Source of the DNA: Aeromonas bestiarum
GTDB lineage: Bacteria > Pseudomonadota > Gammaproteobacteria > Enterobacterales > Aeromonadaceae
DNA length: 64,000 nt
Reading direction: 5' to 3'
Assembly: GCF_000819745.1 (NCBI RefSeq)
Contig: NZ_CDDA01000003.1
Span: forward strand, 1 to 64,000
The notes below the pieces were generated by a model that saw only the letters and a program-made list of their open reading frames with translations, had not been told where the DNA came from and did not search any database. Made by a program: the position numbers and the translations under genes. Positions 9,305 through 19,005 of this stretch are shown in pieces. Each line of letters begins with the position of its first letter. Positions within the stretch are counted from its first letter, which is position 1.

Positions 9305-12300
9305 TGTGGCTCTCCGATATTTCTGTCCGCCGCCCGCTGGTGGCGGTGGTAGTGAGCGCCCTGCTGACCGTGTTCGGTCTGGTGGCCTTCAGCAAGCTGA
9401 CGGTGCGGGAGATGCCGGACGTGCAGATCCCGTCCGTCTCCATTTCCACCACCTATGAGGGGGCGGCGCCCGCCGTCATGGAGAGTCAGGTCACCAAGCC
9501 CATCGAGGATCAGCTCTCCGGCATCAGCGGCATCAAGAACATCAACTCTGTGACCCGCAAGGGGCGCTCCGTCATCACTGTGGAGTTCAAGCTTGGCTGG
9601 AACATGGTGGAGGGCACCTCGGATGTGCGTGACGCCATCTCCCGCGCCCGCCCCAGGTTGCCGGATGACGTGGATGAACCCATGGTCACCAAGGACAACG
9701 GCAACGGCGACGTGGCGGTCTGGCTCAACTTCAGCAGCACCCAGATGGACCGTACCGCCATGACGGACTACGCCAACCGCGTGCTGGTCGACCCTCTGAG
9801 TCTGGTGGACGGGGTGAGCGAGGTGGCCCTCTCCGGCGATCTGACCCAGGTGATGTACGTGCGGCTGCGCCCCGCCGACATGGCGGCCCGTGGCATCACG
9901 GTGGCGGACGTGCAGGACGCCCTCAAGCGGGAAAACATAGAGCTGCCGGGCGGCGAAATTCGCAACAACAGCATGACGATGGCGGTGCAGATCGCCCGTC
10001 TCTACCACACGGCCGCCGATTTTCAGGCCTTGCAGGTGCGCACCGCCGACAACGGCCAGAGCATCTACCTGGCGGATATCGCCGACGTGGAGGTGGGCGC
10101 CAAGAACGAAGACAGCGCCTATCAGCGCAACGGCCGCGAGAGCCTGGGGATAGGCATAGTGGCCCAGTCCACCGCCAACCCGCTGGCGGTGGCGCAGGGG
10201 GTCGAGAAGAAGATGGCCGAGATGCAGCGCTTCCTGCCGGAGGGCGCCACCCTGGAGATTGACTACGACTCCACCATCTTCATCAAGCAGGCCATCGACG
10301 AGGTGTACGAGACGCTGGCCATCTGCGCCGTGCTGGTGGTGGCCGTGCTCTACCTGTTCCTGGGGCAGGGGCGTACCACTTTGATCCCGGCCATTACCGT
10401 ACCTGTGTCGCTCATCTCGGCCTTCATCGGCGCCTGGTATCTCGGTTTTTCCATCAACCTCATCACACTGCTCGCTCTTATTCTCGCCATCGGTCTGGTG
10501 GTGGATGACGCCATAGTCGTGGTGGAGAACATCCACCACCACCTGCAACGGGGCGAGCCACCGCTGCTGGCGGCCTGGCACGGCACCCGCGAGGTGGGTT
10601 TTGCCGTGGTGGCAACCACGGCCGTGCTGGTGATGGTGTTCGTGCCCATCGCCTTCATGGATGGCATGGTGGGGCGGCTCTTTACCGAGTTCGCCATCCT
10701 GCTCTCCCTGGCTGTGCTCTTCTCCTCCCTGGTGGCGCTGACCCTGACCCCGGCCATGGGCTCCTGGCTGATGCGCTCGGTCGACAAGCCCAACGTGCTG
10801 ACGGCTGCGCTCGATCGCGGCCTCGGCTGGGTGGAGAAGCACTATCGCAATCTGCTGGGCTGGGTGCTGCGCCGCTCGGCCTGGACCCCGCTGGTGCTGC
10901 TGCTCTGCCTCGGCGGCATCGGCGCCCTGTTTGGCCAGCTGCCCACCAGTTTGACCCCGACTGAGGACAGGGGCGTGCTCTATGTGTTCGTGAAAGGGGC
11001 CGAGGGCACCAGCATAGAGCGGATGAAGCGCAACATGCAGCAGGTGGAGGCGGCCATCATGCCGCTGCTGGGCAAGGGGGTGGTGCAGGCCATGAGCTTC
11101 AGCACCCCGGCCTTCGGTCGTGGCGGCGATCAGACCGGGATGGCGATCATCCAGCTCACCGACTGGGCCGAGCGGGATGAAACCGCCACCGAGTTTGCCC
11201 AGTCCCTGAGCGGGCGGCTGGCCGGCATTCCCGACGTGATGATCCGCACCTTCCAGCCGGGCTTTCGCGGCGGCTCCACTGCGGCGGTGCAGTTCGTGCT
11301 GCAGGGCTCGGACTATGCCGAGCTCTATCTGCAGGGGCTGGCCCTGAAAGAGGCGGCGGCCCAGAGCGGCCTGATGGTGACGCCGGACCTCGACTATGCC
11401 GAGAAGACCCCGGAGCTGCAGGTGACCATAGAGAGAGACAGAGCCAGCCAGCTCGGCATTCCGGTGTCGACCGTGGCCAGCTCGCTGCAGGCTCTGCTCG
11501 GCGGCGTCAGCCAGACCACCTATGTGGACAGGGGCGAGGAGTACGACGTCTATCTGCGCGCCAATCAGCGCGACTTCAACGGCGTGTCCGATCTCAGCCG
11601 CATCTATCTCAAGGCCGCCAGTGGCGAGATGGTGAGTCTCTCCACCCTGGCGACCGTCACCCAGGTGGCGAGCCCGCAGCGGCTCAACCACTACCAGCGG
11701 CAGAAGGCGGTGACCCTGACCGCCGATCTGGCGCCGGATCGCACCCTGGGCGAGGCGCTGGACTTCCTCGACGGCTGGGCCAGCGCCAATCTGCCGAGCG
11801 GCATGACGGTGGATTACGCCGGCGAGTCCAAGGACTATCGCGACAACCAGGGCGAGATGGTGATGGTGTTCGCGCTGGCCCTGCTGGTGGTCTATCTGGT
11901 GCTGGTGGCCCAGTTCGAGAGCATGCTGACCCCGGCTGTGGTGATGGTGACGGTACCGCTCGGCATCTTCGGCGGTCTGCTCGGCCTCTGGCTGACGGGG
12001 CAGGAGATGAGCATCTACAGCCAGATCGGCATGATCATGCTGATCGGCATGGTGACCAAGAACGGCATCTTGATCGTGGAGTTCATCAACCAGCTGCGCC
12101 AGCGTGGCGAGGCCTTCGATGAGGCCATCATAGCCGGCTCGGTGCGCCGTCTGCGCCCCATACTGATGACCTCGTTGACCGCCATTATCGGCGCCGTGCC
12201 GCTGATGGTCTCCATGGGGGCGGGTTATGAGAGCCGGATGGCTGTGGGGACCGTGGTCTTCTTCGGGCTATCCTTGGCGACCCTGGTGACCCTGGTGATG

Positions 12301-12423
12301 GTGCCTGCCATCTATCATCTGCTGGCCAAACGGGCGGGCATGACGGGGGCGCGGGATCTGCTGGTGGACCAGGCGCTGGCGGCCCAGTCGGCGGTCAAGA
12401 GTCAGGACAAACCGGCGGCCTGA
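9304..12423 (+). CDS. RND efflux pump, inner membrane transporter
   Basis: A 1039-aa proton-driven exporter of the hydrophobe/amphiphile (HAE) type. It opens with the canonical WLSDISVRRPLVAVVVS first helix and has 12 membrane segments in two repeats with two large periplasmic loops. The proton-relay motif VVDDAIVVVEN near residue 400 keeps both acidic residues, as in AcrB. The order adaptor-pump with a one-base overlap defines the operon. The drug or solute range is not readable from sequence, and no local regulator was seen. Confidence 0.93.
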   Translation: MWLSDISVRRPLVAVVVSALLTVFGLVAFSKLTVREMPDVQIPSVSISTTYEGAAPAVMESQVTKPIEDQLSGISGIKNINSVTRKGRSVITVEFKLGWNMVEGTSDVRDAISRARPRLPDDVDEPMVTKDNGNGDVAVWLNFSSTQMDRTAMTDYANRVLVDPLSLVDGVSEVALSGDLTQVMYVRLRPADMAARGITVADVQDALKRENIELPGGEIRNNSMTMAVQIARLYHTAADFQALQVRTADNGQSIYLADIADVEVGAKNEDSAYQRNGRESLGIGIVAQSTANPLAVAQGVEKKMAEMQRFLPEGATLEIDYDSTIFIKQAIDEVYETLAICAVLVVAVLYLFLGQGRTTLIPAITVPVSLISAFIGAWYLGFSINLITLLALILAIGLVVDDAIVVVENIHHHLQRGEPPLLAAWHGTREVGFAVVATTAVLVMVFVPIAFMDGMVGRLFTEFAILLSLAVLFSSLVALTLTPAMGSWLMRSVDKPNVLTAALDRGLGWVEKHYRNLLGWVLRRSAWTPLVLLLCLGGIGALFGQLPTSLTPTEDRGVLYVFVKGAEGTSIERMKRNMQQVEAAIMPLLGKGVVQAMSFSTPAFGRGGDQTGMAIIQLTDWAERDETATEFAQSLSGRLAGIPDVMIRTFQPGFRGGSTAAVQFVLQGSDYAELYLQGLALKEAAAQSGLMVTPDLDYAEKTPELQVTIERDRASQLGIPVSTVASSLQALLGGVSQTTYVDRGEEYDVYLRANQRDFNGVSDLSRIYLKAASGEMVSLSTLATVTQVASPQRLNHYQRQKAVTLTADLAPDRTLGEALDFLDGWASANLPSGMTVDYAGESKDYRDNQGEMVMVFALALLVVYLVLVAQFESMLTPAVVMVTVPLGIFGGLLGLWLTGQEMSIYSQIGMIMLIGMVTKNGILIVEFINQLRQRGEAFDEAIIAGSVRRLRPILMTSLTAIIGAVPLMVSMGAGYESRMAVGTVVFFGLSLATLVTLVMVPAIYHLLAKRAGMTGARDLLVDQALAAQSAVKSQDKPAA

Positions 12424-12517
12424 TACCTACACCCATATAGGTGAAAGACGCAGAAAGCAGATGGCATCACCCCAGCGTGCGGTTAATATGTAGCCAGTTT
12501 TAACGCTGAGGTGAGCT

Positions 12518-12886
12518 ATGTTGCCATCTGCTATCTATGAACCGCTGCCCTTCGCTTATATGGGCAGCGGTTTGCTGTTGTTGGGGGTTGCCGATCATCC
12601 GGGCCTGCTGTTGGCCGGACTGGCATTCTATCTGGCCGGATCCCTGGCCTGGTTCAGACGCAGTGCCTACCGTCGCCCCGACAAGCCAGTGGTGCGAAAG
12701 CAGGGCTGGCCGCTGTGGCTCTACGAGAGCCGCCCGTTCGCGCTGATCCTGCTGGGTTTGCTGATGCTGCGCCTCGCGACCCACCCCATCTTCCTGGCGC
12801 CGGCGCTGGTCTGGTGCCTGCTCGGTGGTTATCAGCTGCTGCAGCGCCACTACAGCCGCATAGTGCTGGCCCGCGTCCTGGCCTGA
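12518..12886 (+). CDS. Small membrane protein with internal duplication
   Basis: A 122-aa protein with four predicted membrane segments and a short cationic middle loop (WFRRSAYRRPDKPVVRK). The two halves align with each other: YEPLPFAYMGSGLLLLGVAD and YESRPFALILLGLLMLRLAT, each followed by HP and a second helix ending in two basic residues. It is therefore a tandem duplication of a two-helix unit. The start is supported by GAGGTGA six bases upstream. A terminator follows at 12909. Function unknown. Confidence 0.75.
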   Translation: MLPSAIYEPLPFAYMGSGLLLLGVADHPGLLLAGLAFYLAGSLAWFRRSAYRRPDKPVVRKQGWPLWLYESRPFALILLGLLMLRLATHPIFLAPALVWCLLGGYQLLQRHYSRIVLARVLA

Positions 12887-12908
12887 TCCCGCTGAACCCG
12901 CGTTATTG

Positions 12909-12936
12909 AGGCGAGCCCGTCACTGGCTCGCCTTTT
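12909..12936 (+). terminator. Terminator after the small membrane protein
   Basis: AGGCGAGCC pairs with GGCTCGCC(T) around a 7-base loop and is followed by TTTT; it separates this gene from ygiQ. Confidence 0.7.
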
Positions 12937-13023
12937 CCTCGTGCTCTGTGGGGGCAAAAAGCCATCGCCCCCGCTTCGCTCTGCCGGTATAATGCGCGAC
13001 CCGAATTGTTCCAGGTGTTCAAA

Positions 13024-15459
13024 ATGCAGCCGGTTACCCACCTTTTCTCCTATCCCCGCTACTGGGCCGAGTGCTACGGCACTGCGCCCTTCCTGCCCAT
13101 GTCCAGAGCGGAGATGGACAAGCTCGGCTGGGACAGCTGCGACATAGTCCTGGTGACCGGTGACGCCTACGTGGATCACCCGAGTTTCGGCATGGCGGTC
13201 ATAGGCCGCATGCTCGAATCCCAGGGCTTTCGGGTCGGCATCATAGCCCAGCCGGACTGGTCATCTAAGGATGACTTTATGCGCCTGGGCAAGCCCAACC
13301 TCTTCTACGGGGTGACGGCGGGCAACATGGACTCCATGATCAACCGCTACACCTCCGACAAGAAGCTGCGCCACGACGATGCCTACACACCGGGAGACAT
13401 AGGCGGCAAGCGGCCCGACCGCGCGACTCTGGTCTATACCCAGCGCTGTAAAGAAGCTTTCAAAGAGGTGCCGGTGGTCATAGGTGGCATAGAGGCGTCG
13501 CTGCGCCGCATCGCCCACTACGACTACTGGTCCGAGACCATACGTCGCTCCATACTGCTGGATGCCAAGGCCGACATCCTCATCTATGGCAACGCCGAGC
13601 GGCCGCTGATCGAGGTGGCGCACCGCATCGCCAACGGCGAGACCATGGAGACCATGCAGGACATTCGCGGCACCGCCGTGATCCGCAAGGAACCGCTGCC
13701 CGAGTGGCGCGGGGTGGATTCGAGCAAGCTGGATCAGATCGGCCGCATCGACCCCATCATGAACCCCTATATGGAAGGGGCGCCCTGCAGTGACGACGAG
13801 GGCACTGCGCCGGTGGCGCAGGAGGCCAAGCCGGTATTGGTGCAGCCGCCCAAGCAGAAACCCTGGGAGAAGACCTACGTCAAGCTGCCGGCGTTCGAGC
13901 GGGTCAAAGAGGACAAGGTGCTCTACGCCCACGCGTCGCGCATCCTGCACCACGAAACCAACCCGGGCTGCGCCCGCGCGCTCTCCCAGGCCCACGGCGA
14001 TCGCATCGTCTGGGTCAACCCGCCTGCCTTCCCGCTGGAAACCGACGAGATGGACGGTGTGTTCGGCCTGCCTTATCAGCGGGTGCCGCACCCGGCTTAT
14101 GGCAAGGAGAAGATCCCGGCCTACGAGATGATCAAGACCTCGGTCAACATCATGCGTGGCTGCTTCGGCGGCTGCTCCTTCTGCTCCATCACAGAGCACG
14201 AGGGGCGCATCATCCAGAGCCGCTCGGAAGAGTCGATCATCAAAGAGATCGAAGAGATCCGCGACAAGGTGCCTGGCTTTACCGGCGTCATCTCGGATCT
14301 CGGCGGCCCCACCGCCAACATGTACAAGCTGCGCTGCAAGAGCCCCAAGGCCGAGCAGACCTGCCGCCGCGCCTCCTGCGTCTGGCCGACCATATGCCCG
14401 CACATGGACACCGACCATACCCCGACCATAGACCTCTATCGCAAGGCGCGGGATGTGAAGGGCATCAAGAAGATCTTGATCGCCTCCGGCGTGCGCTACG
14501 ACATAGCGGTGGAAGATCCGCGCTACATCAAGGAGCTGGCCAAGTACCACGTCGGCGGCTATCTCAAGATCGCCCCCGAGCACACCGAGGAGGGCCCGCT
14601 CTCCAAGATGATGAAGCCGGGCATGGGCAGCTACTACAGCTTCAAGGAGCTGTTCGACAAGTATTCCAAAGAGGCGGGCAAGCAGCAGTACCTGATCCCC
14701 TACTTCATCTCGGCCCACCCGGGCACCACGGATGAAGACATGGTGAACATGGCGCTCTGGGTCAAGACCAACAGCTTCAAGCTGGATCAGGTGCAGAACT
14801 TCTACCCGTCGCCGCTCGCCAACGCCACCACCATGTATTACACCGAGAAAAACCCGCTCAACAAGGTGAGCCGCCAGGGCGGGGACGTGTTCGTGGTGAA
14901 AGGGGAACGCCGCCGTCGCCTGCACAAGGCGCTGTTGCGCTACCACGATCCGGCCGGCTGGCCCATGATCCGCGAGGCCCTGCTGGAAATGGGCAAGGGT
15001 CACCTGATCGGCAACGGCCCCAACTGCCTGGTGCCGCCGGAAGGTCGCGGCGAGGCGGTGGCCTCGCGCAGCATCAACAAGGGGCTGAAACCGGCCCTGA
15101 CGCGCCACAGCAATATCGTTCATCAGCGTGGCAATGGCGCTGGCAACAAGGCTGCTGGCGGTAAGGGCGCAGTGGCTGCCGCCTCGCAAGGCAAGGCTCG
15201 CAACGACACCCCAGCCGCCAGCAAGGGCGGCAAGGCGGGCAATGGCAAGCCAGTAGGCTCCCAGCTCAGCAAAGGGGCTGGCAACGGCAAACCTGCCGCG
15301 CAGGGCGCAGGTCAGGGCAAGCCCGCAGGGCAGGGGAAACCCGCCCATAAGGGTAAGGCCCCGACCCGCGCCGGCTCTTCCAATCCGAGTGTCAAACCCG
15401 CCACTCAGGGTGGCAAACCTGCGGCCAAAGGGAGTGGTGCCAAGCGATCGGCTCGGTGA
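13024..15459 (+). CDS. ygiQ: YgiQ family radical SAM protein
   Basis: A radical-SAM protein of 811 aa. The N-terminal third is the YgiQ-specific domain ([18 protein letters not shown]). The Fe-S motif CFGGCSFC (CxxxCxxC) is near residue 380, followed by a Cys-rich insert (around [15 protein letters not shown]). The reaction catalysed by YgiQ proteins is not established. The ATG at 13024 matches the family N-terminus [11 protein letters not shown]; a TTG six codons earlier is less likely. From about residue 690 the protein carries a 120-residue Lys/Gly/Ala-rich low-complexity tail, which suggests RNA or ribosome contact. Confidence 0.93.
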   Translation: MQPVTHLFSYPRYWAECYGTAPFLPMSRAEMDKLGWDSCDIVLVTGDAYVDHPSFGMAVIGRMLESQGFRVGIIAQPDWSSKDDFMRLGKPNLFYGVTAGNMDSMINRYTSDKKLRHDDAYTPGDIGGKRPDRATLVYTQRCKEAFKEVPVVIGGIEASLRRIAHYDYWSETIRRSILLDAKADILIYGNAERPLIEVAHRIANGETMETMQDIRGTAVIRKEPLPEWRGVDSSKLDQIGRIDPIMNPYMEGAPCSDDEGTAPVAQEAKPVLVQPPKQKPWEKTYVKLPAFERVKEDKVLYAHASRILHHETNPGCARALSQAHGDRIVWVNPPAFPLETDEMDGVFGLPYQRVPHPAYGKEKIPAYEMIKTSVNIMRGCFGGCSFCSITEHEGRIIQSRSEESIIKEIEEIRDKVPGFTGVISDLGGPTANMYKLRCKSPKAEQTCRRASCVWPTICPHMDTDHTPTIDLYRKARDVKGIKKILIASGVRYDIAVEDPRYIKELAKYHVGGYLKIAPEHTEEGPLSKMMKPGMGSYYSFKELFDKYSKEAGKQQYLIPYFISAHPGTTDEDMVNMALWVKTNSFKLDQVQNFYPSPLANATTMYYTEKNPLNKVSRQGGDVFVVKGERRRRLHKALLRYHDPAGWPMIREALLEMGKGHLIGNGPNCLVPPEGRGEAVASRSINKGLKPALTRHSNIVHQRGNGAGNKAAGGKGAVAAASQGKARNDTPAASKGGKAGNGKPVGSQLSKGAGNGKPAAQGAGQGKPAGQGKPAHKGKAPTRAGSSNPSVKPATQGGKPAAKGSGAKRSAR

Positions 15460-15487
15460 GTTTGCTGATTAGAAAGCGATAGAAATT

Positions 15488-15515
15488 AAAAAGGCGACCA
15501 GATGATCGCCTTTTT
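15488..15515 (+). terminator. Terminator between ygiQ and the DUF4041 pair
   Basis: AAAAAGGCGA pairs with TCGCCTTTTT around an 8-base loop. It lies between convergent genes and could serve both strands. Confidence 0.8.
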
Positions 15516-15542
15516 ATTGATTGAAATTGGGATTACATAGTT

Positions 15543-16763
15543 TTACGCTGCTCGGAGCACTTCAATACCATTCTGTTCAACTGCGGTAATTACATCGTCT
15601 GGTGAAACTCTAAAAAATTCTTTCCTGTTATTGACCAAATTTATCCTAGCATGCGCAAATTTCTGATGTAGTGACGCTTCCAAAGCAGGTGCATCGTCAC
15701 AGTAAAACATCGCGTGAACATCGAAAGTATCCGGTACGGAAGCATCACCCAACTCACGGACTCGGTCGTATGGGTCTACCCGCCTAGTCATGCCTATTTT
15801 GACTACATCAGAGCCAAAAGACATTTCATTAGAAATAACATAGACATATCCAGATCGGGTAAGCTGTGCCATAGATACGGCTCTTTTCTCACGTTGTTTT
15901 AGGATTTCTAGCTCCTGCTGGTGCATTGCCAGCAATTCACGCTGTTCCTCAGTAGCCGAATCAAGCTTACTCAATTCTTTTTGAATTAGTCTTTCCATCA
16001 ACTCCCTGTTCTTTATCGCTTTTTCTGCCGCAGACTGGATCTTTGCTTCCTCACGCTCGGCTTCATTTCTTATCCTAGTTTCTTCCCGTTCGCTTTCCTT
16101 TATGTCTGTTGTCAATTTCTCTACCTCATAGGAAAGCATCAACTCTTCAAGCTTTAGTAAAAGGTAGGGATTTTGAATCTGAGTTTTTATTATTTTTCCA
16201 CAGTCATTAATTTCGTCAAAGCTACGTCGAACGCGACTGATTAAGCGATTAATATTATTCCAATCTGCTAATGAAATTGCTGCGTCAACCTCGTTATCGA
16301 AGCATCTAAGACGCAATTTTATTTCACGATTAATCAGAGTTCTCGCTTTTGCTTTGCTGTTATTTACAGCTAGGTCATCTCCTAAGGTACAGATGCAAGC
16401 TTGCTTATCCTTTACCATTTTTTTGGCTTCATCCTGAACTTTGGTGAGTCTAGTATTTAGTGTATCTAAACTGGTTGAGTTCTTGGAAGTTTTATACATT
16501 ACATGATCTACAGTCCCTATACCTATGTCATACTGGCTGATTAAGTCTTCTTGAGACTGTAGTATAGTTCTACCACGTTGATAGTCTTGCTGAAGTAATC
16601 GGTATTTAGCTGCAATCTCCCCCAGTTTGGCTTTTTCTTTTTCAATAGGAGCAAAATGACGATCAAGCTCATCATAAGTAGGCTTTAATTTTTTTAGATT
16701 TTTATAGAGATAAAAAGAAAATATTACAGCTAGGGTGAAACTGATTATGCTAATAATCAACAT
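15543..16763 (-). CDS. DUF4041/T5orf172 protein, membrane-anchored (gene B of pair)
   Basis: A 406-aa protein. Residues 3-22 are a hydrophobic anchor, followed by a helical stretch. A DUF4041-like helical segment (LRLRCFDNEVDAAISLADWN, near residue 150) leads into a long charged coiled coil (residues about 215-295). The C-terminal T5orf172 domain, a GIY-YIG-like fold, has YVYVIS, VVKIGMTRR, an Arg in DRVREL, a Glu in ALEASLH and a final KEFF. GIY-YIG residues look mostly kept, so DNA binding or cleavage is possible but unproven. It lies 10 bases downstream of its paralogue and has much lower GC than the flanks, which suggests horizontal transfer. Confidence 0.85.
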   Translation of the reverse strand: MLIISIISFTLAVIFSFYLYKNLKKLKPTYDELDRHFAPIEKEKAKLGEIAAKYRLLQQDYQRGRTILQSQEDLISQYDIGIGTVDHVMYKTSKNSTSLDTLNTRLTKVQDEAKKMVKDKQACICTLGDDLAVNNSKAKARTLINREIKLRLRCFDNEVDAAISLADWNNINRLISRVRRSFDEINDCGKIIKTQIQNPYLLLKLEELMLSYEVEKLTTDIKESEREETRIRNEAEREEAKIQSAAEKAIKNRELMERLIQKELSKLDSATEEQRELLAMHQQELEILKQREKRAVSMAQLTRSGYVYVISNEMSFGSDVVKIGMTRRVDPYDRVRELGDASVPDTFDVHAMFYCDDAPALEASLHQKFAHARINLVNNRKEFFRVSPDDVITAVEQNGIEVLRAA

Positions 16764-16773
16764 GATTTTTATC

Positions 16774-18108
16774 CTAGATACTTGCAGGTAATGTGGAAGA
16801 AAGTTTCATATTTCCTGTTTGAGCGTGTAATGTAGATCGTATTAGCTCACTCTCACGAAACTCTTTTGCTTCAGCCTCAAAGTACCAATCAGATTCAATC
16901 CCCATATTTTCCATTGCTTCTTTAACTGTTTTGGGATCGGTAATGAAAAATTCTTTTCTGAGATTATCTTTATTAACTCGGTTCTCAGAAAAAAGTTCAT
17001 GCAGAGTTTTTTCCACATTTGGTGCATTTTCAACGAACGCCAAGGTATGAACATCAAACTTGTATGGGACACTGGCATCACCTAGTTCAATGACTCGATC
17101 CATTGGTTCTAAGCGTCGTGTCATACCAATTTTAACAACATCCTCACCAAAGCTACCGTGATTGGAAATCACATATACATAGCCGGCTCTGGTTAATTGG
17201 GCTTGTGAAATAGCGCGACAGTATTTCTCTTCCAGCCTCTTTTTTTCCTCCTCAATCTCATCAATGCGTAACTGCATTCTAGCTCGCTCTTCACCGGCCA
17301 GTTTTTCTGCCGCTCTTTGTGCTTTTCTTAATTGTGATTCTGTTACACCAATCTCCTCATCCAGTTCATCTACATCATCACCAGATGATTTTTGTGCTCT
17401 GAGTGCGGCCTGTTGTTTTTTCTTTATCTGCTTAAGTTCTTCAAGTCTAACTAGCTCTTGATGCCAAACGGTAAGCTCTTTAACTTTAAAATCAAGATAC
17501 TGAGTTGTAATATATGCACCGACTGTCTCGCCTAATTTAGTTAGTTGTTCATTTAATCTATATAGCTTTTTTAAAGCAACGTCATAACTATTAATACGCA
17601 TTTTTTTTCGTATTGTTTCAAACTCTGCATTAAAAGCTTTTAGTAATAGTGAGCGATAATCACCAGTCATTTTTGTACCATCTGATTTACTACCAAAGAA
17701 AGTCCAGTTTGATATTGCATCAGTAGCATTTCCTCTGGCTATGCAATTATACTGTTCATCCCTACATTTTTTAATGTTCTCTTTTAAGGACTCGCTGTCA
17801 CCTAGTTTAAATGTAGGTGGTGGCAAGCCAATATCAATGAATTTTGAAAGACTCTTTATTTGTGCTATGCATTCGTTAAGAGAATTGAATTCCTTTAGCC
17901 CATGTTCTATATGACCTTCAATTTCTTTATACTGGGCTGAAAGTTGCTCAAAGATTACTTCAATAGGGTTTTCATCTATTTGCTTTTGACGATATGAAAT
18001 TAGAGATTCATATTTCTTTTTCTGTCGCAACCAATAGAACCCTAACATCAACACTGCCAGTGCAGCTAAAAAAAATATGATGGGTAAATCTGATGGTTCA
18101 CTTACCAT
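16774..18108 (-). CDS. DUF4041/T5orf172 protein, membrane-anchored (gene A of pair)
   Basis: A 444-aa paralogue of gene B with the same plan: an N-terminal membrane helix (LPIIFFLAALAVLMLGFYWL), a coiled coil, the DUF4041 segment (LLLKAFNAEFETIRKKMRIN near residue 170), a second long coiled coil rich in Glu, Lys and Arg, and the T5orf172 domain (YVYVIS, VVKIGMTRR, DASVP, KEFF). About 55 residues extend past that domain. I chose the ATG at 18108 because AAGGG lies eight bases before it; an ATG at 18129 has no such site. The two genes form a two-gene operon in a low-GC insert. Membership in a phage-defence system is an inference only. Confidence 0.85.
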   Translation of the reverse strand: MVSEPSDLPIIFFLAALAVLMLGFYWLRQKKKYESLISYRQKQIDENPIEVIFEQLSAQYKEIEGHIEHGLKEFNSLNECIAQIKSLSKFIDIGLPPPTFKLGDSESLKENIKKCRDEQYNCIARGNATDAISNWTFFGSKSDGTKMTGDYRSLLLKAFNAEFETIRKKMRINSYDVALKKLYRLNEQLTKLGETVGAYITTQYLDFKVKELTVWHQELVRLEELKQIKKKQQAALRAQKSSGDDVDELDEEIGVTESQLRKAQRAAEKLAGEERARMQLRIDEIEEEKKRLEEKYCRAISQAQLTRAGYVYVISNHGSFGEDVVKIGMTRRLEPMDRVIELGDASVPYKFDVHTLAFVENAPNVEKTLHELFSENRVNKDNLRKEFFITDPKTVKEAMENMGIESDWYFEAEAKEFRESELIRSTLHAQTGNMKLSSTLPASI

Positions 18109-18390
18109 TATTATGCCCTTAAAGTTCATTATTATGAGATAATAAAAAGCACCTAGTCACACATTAATATTGTTGGGGTCTTGACAAGTTGCTTTAAAAT
18201 TTTATCAATTAATGATTATTAATTAATGTTGTAGTGTTAATCTTGATGGCTAATAATGTTTAGCTATTTATGGAACTATTTCCAATAGGGTTGTGAAAAG
18301 TGTTAGTAATGATAGAGCATATTAAATGTTAGCTGCCCGAACTATTATATTCATTTTTAATTTTCTCTAGTGAGAGCTATAGCATTCATT

Positions 18391-18425
18391 TGTTGGGCTT
18401 CGTTATGCTCAGAGCCAACCTACGA
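18391..18425. repeat. REP-like dispersed hairpin repeat
   Basis: The bases starting TGTTGGGCTTCGTTATGCTC and ending AACCTACGA form an imperfect hairpin. They resemble the TAGGTTGGGC...GCCCAACA intergenic repeat seen in many proteobacterial genomes. It lies at the point where the sequence returns from low to high GC. Confidence 0.5.
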
Positions 18426-18610
18426 AACACGCTACCGCCCGTGGATTACAGCTTCCAATATGCTCCCTTGACCCGCGCTGGTAGTAACCCATCGCAGCTC
18501 AACAGGTTCTGGATGGCTATGGTAAGCCAAGCGAAGCAGGACCAGCGAGCACAAAACGGAGGTAACCATCAGAAAATCATCGTTTTTTGAACTGCGTCAT
18601 CAAAGCGCTT

Positions 18611-18644
18611 AAGCAGGCGCGATAAAGGCGGGCAAGCAGGCGCG
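18611..18644. repeat. Short direct repeat AAGCAGGCGCG
   Basis: Two exact copies of an 11-base unit with a 23-base period, at 18611-18621 and 18634-18644, lie just before an extended -10 element. They could be paired operator sites or chance. Confidence 0.35.
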
Positions 18645-18714
18645 GCTTTGCTATCTTGTTCGGCCTATGGATAAGGGGGGCTGAATGGCCGGCTCCCTTG
18701 CACAGGAGCAATGA

Positions 18715-18930
18715 ATGGCGGTGAAAGCCAAATCCAGAAGAGAGAAGATGGGCAGCGGGCTAGGGCTGCTGCTCGGGATCCTTATTTTCAATCTGATTGC
18801 CTACCAGTTTGTTGAGACAAAAGCGCTTTCCGAGACCAACCGGATGATAGGGGCCATTGTCAGCGCCCTGCTCTGCTCCGAGCTGGGTGCGAGAGTGGGC
18901 AAGTGGCTGGATCGCAGAGAGCAATCTTGA
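18715..18930 (+). CDS. Small membrane protein, 71 aa
   Basis: A 71-aa protein with a basic N-terminus (KAKSRREK), a hydrophobic segment at about residues 14-32, a second at about 43-60, and a basic tail (GKWLDRREQS). Both ends are therefore probably cytosolic. AGGAG lies six bases before the ATG and a TGCTATCTT promoter element about 60 bases upstream. I do not recognise the family. It faces the convergent lipoprotein gene. Confidence 0.6.
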   Translation: MAVKAKSRREKMGSGLGLLLGILIFNLIAYQFVETKALSETNRMIGAIVSALLCSELGARVGKWLDRREQS

Positions 18931-19005
18931 CGGGATTTCCCGAGTCACCCGGCAAACGGCTGTCACCTGGCCATGGGGCAGCAAAGCGTTCAGCTTTCAC
19001 GCCCC

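Larger units (their letters stand above)
18130..18714. other. AT-rich flank of the accessory insert
   Basis: A 585-base gap. To about 18390 it is very AT-rich and shows only repetitive ATTAAT tracts; a plus-strand TTGACA at 18181 with TATCAA 16 bases later could be a promoter. From 18391 the GC content rises, with a REP-like repeat, an 11-base direct repeat (18611-18621 and 18634-18644) and an extended -10 element (TGCTATCTT, 18649-18657) for the next gene. The 66-codon ORF at 18390-18590 lacks coding character. Confidence 0.5.

Noticed and set aside
9127..11691. 854-codon ORF on the minus strand across the RND pump gene
   Set aside because: It is a shadow of a high-GC coding gene: rich in His, Gln and Gly with no domain, and fully covered by the recognised pump and adaptor.
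13261..15348. 695-codon ORF on the minus strand inside ygiQ
   Set aside because: Antisense to a clear radical-SAM gene; composition typical of a reversed GC-rich frame and no motifs.
15543..18129. The DUF4041 pair as prophage remnant
   Set aside because: T5orf172 is found in phages, but no phage structural, integrase or lysis genes are present, and the genes are membrane anchored.
18391..18425. Possible integron attC or phage attachment site
   Set aside because: No core sites, no integrase and no duplicated partner sequence were found; it fits a dispersed REP-like hairpin better.
18390..18590. 66-codon ORF in the insert flank
   Set aside because: It runs through a REP-like repeat and has no start signal.
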